Assembly (NCBI RefSeq): GCF_007096885.1 | Contig: NZ_VJNO01000002.1 | Span: forward strand, 186,001-250,000 | Source: Streptomyces sp. 130 | Lineage (GTDB): Bacteria; Actinomycetota; Actinomycetes; Streptomycetales; Streptomycetaceae | Length of the DNA: 64,000 nucleotides | Direction: 5' to 3' | Part shown: one piece after another, positions 59,460-64,000 of the stretch | Layout of the letters: each line of letters starts with the position of its first letter | How positions within the stretch are numbered: the stretch's first letter is position 1 | Made by a program: the position numbers and the translations under genes | Notes under the pieces: model-generated | The model's input: only the letters and a program-made list of their open reading frames with translations | Database searches by the model: none | What the model was told of the DNA's origin: nothing

Positions 59460-60062
59460 TCAGCCGGCCACCGGGGCACGTCGGTACGTCAGATACGCCG
59501 CTCCGCTGCCCAGGACCGTGTGGTCGGTGAGGGTCCAGGCGGCCGGTTCGAACGCGGCCCGGCCGCCGAACAGCGGGATGCCCGCTCCGATGGTCGTCGG
59601 GCTGAGCTTCAGGATCAGCGTGTCGATCTCCGCGTAGAGCGAGGCGGCCAGTTCGCCGCCGCCGACGAGCCAGATGTCCTTGCCGTCCTCCTGCTTCAAC
59701 TCCCGTATCCGCGCGGCCGGATCGCCCGCGACGAGCTCCACGGCCGGGTCGGGGCTCTCGCCCAGGGTGCGGGAGAACACCAGGTGGCGCAGATGCGGGT
59801 AGGCGTCGGTGAGTCCGGCGTCGAGGCCGATCTGGTACGAGCGCCTGCCCTCGACCACCGTGTCGAAGCGCGTGCCCTCCGCCGTCACCCCGAGCGCGGC
59901 ACGCGCCGGGCCGGGCAAGGTCTCCGGGTATTCGGCGATCAGATGCTTGAGGTAGTCCTCCGGGATGGGCCAGAAGCCGTCCGGGCCGGTGGGATCGGCT
60001 CCGTCCGGGCCGGCGATGAAGCCGTCGAGGGTGGTGGCGATGAAGTACACCAGCTTGCGCAC
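59460..60062 (-). CDS. RibD C-terminal/dihydrofolate reductase-like protein
   Basis: A 200-residue NADPH-dependent reductase-fold protein: RKLVYFIATTLDGFIAGPDG at the start, TVVEGRRSYQIGLDAGL, and KDIWLVGGGELAASLYAEID with LSPTTIGAGIPLFGG near the end. GTG 60060-60062 has GGAAGGG 5 nt upstream; a huge frame upstream is antisense to the kinase gene. The substrate is unknown. Confidence 0.85.
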   Translation of the reverse strand: MRKLVYFIATTLDGFIAGPDGADPTGPDGFWPIPEDYLKHLIAEYPETLPGPARAALGVTAEGTRFDTVVEGRRSYQIGLDAGLTDAYPHLRHLVFSRTLGESPDPAVELVAGDPAARIRELKQEDGKDIWLVGGGELAASLYAEIDTLILKLSPTTIGAGIPLFGGRAAFEPAAWTLTDHTVLGSGAAYLTYRRAPVAG

Positions 60063-60521
60063 AGGGACCCTTCCGTCCGGGGGCGGCCTCCGGTACGCGG
60101 GGGCCGTCGGCCGTTCATGATCGAACGGAAGCCCGTGGCAGGCAACGGGAATGACGGCCTCCGGCAGTCTCGGGACCGGTCCGGCGCCGGGGCGACCACC
60201 GCGAACGCCCGGTCCGCGAGGTCCGCCGGGGCCTGGGCCGCAGCTGTACGCGGCGGCCGGGCCGGACGCGGCGGCAGGCGACTTCATCGGGCCGGGCGGC
60301 AGGGGCGGGCCGCGCGGTGCGGCCACCCGGTGCGGCTGTCCGCCGGGGCGGCCGGCGCCGCGACGGGGCGGCGGCCGTGGAGGTGCCGGAGGAGGCCACG
60401 GGCGTGCGGTTCGCGGCCCTCCGGCCGGCTGAACCAGCGCGCTCCCACCACTCCGCGCAGACCCGGGATTTGGATAGGGTGCCGTGTCTACAGCAGCGCT
60501 CTCCGGGGGAGTTACGAGTAC
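60063..60521. other. intergenic region upstream of the Ser/Thr kinase
   Basis: 459 bp, very GC-rich in the middle (60180-60440), with several open frames but no start signals or families. TAGGGT at 60474-60479 is a possible -10 element for the kinase gene, whose ribosome site (GGGGGAG) lies at 60504-60511. Nothing else identifiable. Confidence 0.45.
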
Positions 60522-62393
60522 ATGAGCGGTCAGCAGCCACGCAGAGGCGGCGCCTCGCAGGTCTTCCAGCCCCTCGCGGCTGACGACCCCACCACCATCG
60601 CCGGCTACCGGCTGGCCGCCAAGCTCGGCGCGGGCGGCATGGGCAAGGTGTACCTGTCGTACACGCCCGGCGGGCGGCCCGTCGCGATCAAGGTGATCCG
60701 GCCGGAGTTCGGCGAGGACGCGGAGTTCCGGCGGCGGTTCGCGCAGGAGGTGCAGTCCGCGCAGCGCGTGCAGGGGCTGTTCACCGCGCCCGTGATCGAC
60801 GCCGACACCGAGGGCGCGCAGCCGTGGCTCGCCACCGCCTACGTGCCGGGCCCCTCGCTCGCCGACGCGGTCGTGGAGCACGGCGCGCTGCCGGTCGAGG
60901 CGGTGCTGCTGCTGATCGCGGGCATGGCCGAGGCGCTGCACGTCATCCACGGGGCAGGGATCGTCCACCGCGACCTCAAGCCGTCGAACGTGCTGCTCGC
61001 GGCGGACGGGCCGCGCGTCATCGACTTCGGCATCGCCTACGCGGCCGACGCGACGTCGCTCACGGGGAGCGGGGTCACCATCGGCACCCCGTCGTTCATG
61101 GCGCCCGAGCAGGCCGCCGGGCGCCGGGTGACCGCCGCGACGGACATCTTCGCGCTCGGCCAGGTCGCGGTGTTCGCGTCGACCGGGACGCCCGCGTTCG
61201 GCGAGGGGACCTCGCACGGGGTGCTCTACCGGATCGTGCACGAGGAGCCGGACCTCACGGGTGTGCCGGAGCGGCTGACGGAGCTCGTGGAGCGCTGCCT
61301 GGCGAAGGACCCGCAGGACCGGCCGTCGGTCGCCGAGGTGATCCGGCTCTGCCAGACCGCGAACGCGGAGACGGTGCTGCGGCGGCCCGAGGACTGGCTG
61401 CCGAAGCCGGTCGCCGCCGACATCACCGTACGGGCCGCCGCGCCGGCGCCCGTGCAGACGCCGCCGCCCCCGTCGACCGCCCCGGCCACGCCGCCGGTGG
61501 CCGCCGCGCCCGCCGCCTACTCGCCCACGACGCCGGCGCCGAGCACCCCGCCGCCGGGATACGGGCCGCCGGTCACGCCGCCTCCGGGACAGGGGCCCGC
61601 ACCAGTGGGGCCCGGGGCTTACGGTGCGCCCACGGCGCCCTCCGCGCAGACCCCGGCGTACGGGTATCCGGCCGCCCAGCAGCCTTCGTACGGTTATCCG
61701 CAGCCGGGGCCCGCGTATGCCGGCGGGGGTGTGCCGCCGCAGACGCCGCAGACGCCCGGGCCCAGGAAGCGGCGGGGGCGGGCGGCGGCGATCGCGGTCG
61801 TGGCCGCACTGGTCGTCGGTGTGGCCGGCGGGGGGACGGCGTACTTCCTGTCGCAGAAGGACGACGACAAGGGGTCGCGGAGCGACACCACCGCCCAGGA
61901 CAAGAACCCGCCCGCGGCGAAGGCGAGTACGCAGCCGAGCGCGGAGCCGACGGAGTCGGGGGACGACGGCGCGTCGGACGAGCCGAACCCGATGCCCACC
62001 GCCACGTCGAGCCCGACGCCCGAGGACTTCGCGGGCATCGACCTCACGCGCGGGTACCACCTGACGTTCGGGGACTCGGAGGTCCGGCCGCAGGACGGCA
62101 CGGACGGCGGGTACGACCTGACGTACGAATCCGGATACCTCGAAGCGGAGAGCGACGGCGGCCGGCTCACCCTGCTCGACCCGGGGCAGGCCGGGTCGCT
62201 GGACGTGTGCCGGGCGGAGACCCGGTTCGCCGACACCATCCCCGTGGAGCAGCTGTCGAAGGGGCGGCAGGTGTGCGTGACCACGGGCACGGGGCACATG
62301 GCGCTGGTGACGTACGAGGGGAACTCGCCGGAGGACTCCCCCAGTGACTACGTCACGCTCGACGTGACGGTGTGGCGGAACGCGGCGCGGTGA
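60522..62393 (+). CDS. Hanks-type Ser/Thr protein kinase, membrane-anchored
   Basis: A 623-residue transmembrane kinase. Kinase domain about 27-285: LGAGGMGKVYLSYTPGGRPV with the P-loop, AIKVIRPEF with the Lys, GIVHRDLKPSNVLLAADGPR with the catalytic Asp (~150), VIDFGIAYA, and GTPSFMAPEQAAGRRVTAAT. A Pro-rich linker (about 300-415), a membrane helix (AAAIAVVAALVVGVAGGGTA), an acidic Ser/Thr/Pro stalk and an extracellular domain of about 115 residues with two Cys follow. No PASTA repeats are present, so the external signal differs from PknB. Confidence 0.9.
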   Translation: MSGQQPRRGGASQVFQPLAADDPTTIAGYRLAAKLGAGGMGKVYLSYTPGGRPVAIKVIRPEFGEDAEFRRRFAQEVQSAQRVQGLFTAPVIDADTEGAQPWLATAYVPGPSLADAVVEHGALPVEAVLLLIAGMAEALHVIHGAGIVHRDLKPSNVLLAADGPRVIDFGIAYAADATSLTGSGVTIGTPSFMAPEQAAGRRVTAATDIFALGQVAVFASTGTPAFGEGTSHGVLYRIVHEEPDLTGVPERLTELVERCLAKDPQDRPSVAEVIRLCQTANAETVLRRPEDWLPKPVAADITVRAAAPAPVQTPPPPSTAPATPPVAAAPAAYSPTTPAPSTPPPGYGPPVTPPPGQGPAPVGPGAYGAPTAPSAQTPAYGYPAAQQPSYGYPQPGPAYAGGGVPPQTPQTPGPRKRRGRAAAIAVVAALVVGVAGGGTAYFLSQKDDDKGSRSDTTAQDKNPPAAKASTQPSAEPTESGDDGASDEPNPMPTATSSPTPEDFAGIDLTRGYHLTFGDSEVRPQDGTDGGYDLTYESGYLEAESDGGRLTLLDPGQAGSLDVCRAETRFADTIPVEQLSKGRQVCVTTGTGHMALVTYEGNSPEDSPSDYVTLDVTVWRNAAR

Positions 62394-62405
62394 GCGCGGG
62401 CGGGG

Positions 62406-62987
62406 CTACGACGCGCCCGTGATCAGCCGCTGCAGCGCCGGCGCGTACAGGTCCGCGATGCGTTCCGGCGTCGCGGACGCCCCCGCGCCCTCCCGGTGCA
62501 GGCTCAGCGTCGCGCCCAGGCCCAGCAGGTGTCCGGCCAGGAGCTCGGCGCGCAGGGCGGCGTCCTCGCCGGGCAGGCGGGCGGTCAGCACGTCGGTGAC
62601 CTGTTCGTGGAAGCGGTCGCGGAGCAGGGACCGTTCGTCCTGGTTGCCCAGGGAGAAGACGACGCGCAGCAGCGGGTCCGACTGGTCCGCGCGGCGGCGG
62701 GCGACCAGGGTGACCACCAGGTGGCGGCCCAGCACGTCGAGCGGCGCGTCGAAGAGTTCGGCGGCGGCCGGTCCGAAGTCGGCCACCGTGTTGAACAGCT
62801 CCTCCTTGCGGCCGAAGTGCTTGACCACCAGGGACGCGCTGACCCCGGCGTCCGCCGCGATCCCCCGGATCGTCACCTCCGCGTACGGGCGCTGCGTGAA
62901 CGCCCGCCGGGCCGCGCGCAGGATCGCGTCCCGGCCCGTGCCGGTGTCCGTGGCCGGGGTCGCGGCGATGGCCTGGCCGCCGGTCAT
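62406..62987 (-). CDS. TetR-family repressor
   Basis: A 193-residue repressor. The HTH is AILRAARRAFTQRPYAEVTI then RGIAADAGVSASLVVKHFGR and KEELF; the C-terminal domain is helical. AGGAGGG stands just before ATG 62985-62987, which overlaps the stop of the MFS gene (ATGA). It probably represses the upstream efflux gene in response to its substrate. Confidence 0.88.
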   Translation of the reverse strand: MTGGQAIAATPATDTGTGRDAILRAARRAFTQRPYAEVTIRGIAADAGVSASLVVKHFGRKEELFNTVADFGPAAAELFDAPLDVLGRHLVVTLVARRRADQSDPLLRVVFSLGNQDERSLLRDRFHEQVTDVLTARLPGEDAALRAELLAGHLLGLGATLSLHREGAGASATPERIADLYAPALQRLITGAS

Positions 62988-64000
62988 GCGCCCTCCTGGA
63001 TTCCCGCCGGCCGCGCACCCCCCGTCGGGGTGACCGGCGCCGTGCGCTTCTCCTCGACCGTACCCGCCCCGGCGGGCCTGCGGCCCCGCAGCATGAGCGT
63101 GACCAGCAGGGCCAGCAGCGCCGCGCCCGCCGCGATGACGAAGACCAGCTGGTACGCGTGCAGGGTCGGCGCGGTCCGGCCGCCCACCCGGAAGGTGAGG
63201 TTGGCCAGGACGGCGGCCACCGTGGCGCTGCAGAACGCCTGGCCGATCGAGCGCATCAGGGTGTTCAGGCCGTTCGCCGCGCCGGTCTCGCTGACCGGGA
63301 CCCCGCGCATCACGAGGGCGGGCAGCGCCGAGTACGCGATGGCCGTGCCGGAGGCGACGACCGTGGCGCCCGCGATGATGAGCCACAGGCTGTGGCTGGT
63401 GAAGTACCGCACCCCGTAACCGGCCGCGATGATCCCCGCCGCCAGGGCGAGGCTGACCTTCGGGCCGTACTTGGCGGAGATCCGCGCGGACACCGGCGAG
63501 AGCGCCACCATCGACACCCCGCCCGGCAGCAGGCACAGACCGCTGACGACGAGCGAGGCGCCGAGCCCGTAGCCGGTCGCCTTCGGCTCCTGCACCATCT
63601 GGGCCGTGACCAGGGAGTTCGCGTAGAACGCGAAGCCGATGAGGAGAGCGGCGACATTGGTGAGCAGGACGGCCGGGCGGGCGGAGATCCGCAGGTCGAC
63701 CATGGGCGTCGCGACGCGGAGCTCGTACGCCCCCCACACCAGCGCCACCACGACGGCCGCCACGAGCAGGCCGACCGTCCGGCCGGAGGTCCAGCCCCAG
63801 TCGCCGCCCTGCGTCACCGCGAGCAGCAGGCAGACCAGCGCGCCGGACAGGCCGAGGGCGCCGAGCGCGTCGAAACGGCCGCGGCTGCGGAGCGGGGACT
63901 CCGGTACGAAGACGAGGACGAGCACGATGTCGATGACGCCGATGACGCCGGAGACCCAGAACATCGTGTGCCAGTCGAAGTTCTCGACCACCAGCGCGGC
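62984..64000 (-). CDS. MFS transporter, DHA2 (14-TMS) type, N-terminus beyond window
   Basis: C-terminal 338 codons of an efflux pump; the gene begins past the right edge. NFDWHTMFWVSGVIGVIDIV is the typical stretch between TM5 and TM6 of 14-TMS exporters, followed by eight or so more membrane helices and a charged tail. The stop overlaps the TetR start by 4 bp, so the pump and its likely repressor are co-transcribed. The substrate is unknown. Confidence 0.85.
   Translation of the reverse strand, partial: AALVVENFDWHTMFWVSGVIGVIDIVLVLVFVPESPLRSRGRFDALGALGLSGALVCLLLAVTQGGDWGWTSGRTVGLLVAAVVVALVWGAYELRVATPMVDLRISARPAVLLTNVAALLIGFAFYANSLVTAQMVQEPKATGYGLGASLVVSGLCLLPGGVSMVALSPVSARISAKYGPKVSLALAAGIIAAGYGVRYFTSHSLWLIIAGATVVASGTAIAYSALPALVMRGVPVSETGAANGLNTLMRSIGQAFCSATVAAVLANLTFRVGGRTAPTLHAYQLVFVIAAGAALLALLVTLMLRGRRPAGAGTVEEKRTAPVTPTGGARPAGIQEGA

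Overview
The window looks like Streptomyces chromosome. Coding GC is very high with strong third-position GC bias. Many genes start on GTG or TTG, and many have a TANNNT-like -10 box about 6-7 nt before the start codon with no Shine-Dalgarno, which suggests leaderless transcripts. The gene families also fit: DUF397/HTH pair, LAXTG surface protein, DasR-type sites, AA10 chitin-active enzyme, GH5 mannanase with CBM2, PASTA-less Ser/Thr kinase. No rRNA, integrase, transposase or phage structural gene was seen.

Layout. 1-9.9 kb: secreted M6 metalloprotease (cut by the left edge), PAS-GGDEF-EAL c-di-GMP enzyme, luciferase-like oxidoreductase, then a divergent pair of a maleate-isomerase/EutA-like protein and an ehuBCDA-type (ectoine-like) ABC importer followed by an IclR-type regulator. 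9.9-16.2 kb: two identical tRNA-Lys(CTT) genes bracket a DHA2-type MFS pump, an AA10 lytic polysaccharide monooxygenase with DasR-like operators, an SPFH membrane protein with a pentapeptide repeat tract, and an NlpC/P60 cell-wall protein. 16.4-19.8 kb: class-F-like sortase, secreted partner, HAD phosphatase and an LAXTG-type surface protein. 20-20.8 kb: noncoding 168-169 bp tandem repeats. 20.8-29.4 kb: ROK regulator with a divergent Gfo/Idh dehydrogenase and HbpS-like gene, FAH-family hydrolase, a YidC paralogue, a sodium:solute symporter with its DUF3311 partner, SEC-C and GNAT proteins.

29.5-41.7 kb is the most notable part: an eight-gene anti-phage/restriction-type island. A plus-strand operon (MORC/MutL-like GHKL ATPase, Z1 helicase, Vsr endonuclease) runs head-on into a minus-strand set (HNH-like zinc protein, ParB-like protein, SNF2-like helicase, DUF3883 nuclease-like protein, C5-cytosine methyltransferase). 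Vsr and the methyltransferase overlap at their 3' ends. A divergent HTH regulator borders a promoter region carrying a 15-bp tandem direct repeat. Base composition drops from about 33.4 kb, inside the Z1 gene, to about 41.7 kb, which suggests a transferred or swapped module. I expect the methyltransferase to mark self DNA and the ATPase/helicase/nuclease proteins to recognise and cut unmarked DNA. That is inference from families.

41.7-54.8 kb holds two orphan type I-E-like CRISPR arrays. Array 1 has 25 clear repeats and array 2 has 20 full plus one truncated; both read on the minus strand, with related leaders at their high-coordinate ends and no cas gene anywhere in the window. Between them sit a DUF1272 gene, an operon of two small proteins and a PCMT-like methyltransferase, a divergent HTH/DUF397 pair, and a GNAT gene. 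Array 2 is a mosaic of three repeat variants with a truncated repeat at one junction. 54.4-64 kb: frameshifted DoxX-like pseudogene, hexapeptide acetyltransferase, ECF sigma factor with a YCII partner, secreted beta-mannanase, RibD/DHFR-type reductase, Ser/Thr kinase, TetR repressor and a DHA2-type MFS pump that runs off the right edge.

All assignments were made by reading motifs; no database search was possible.
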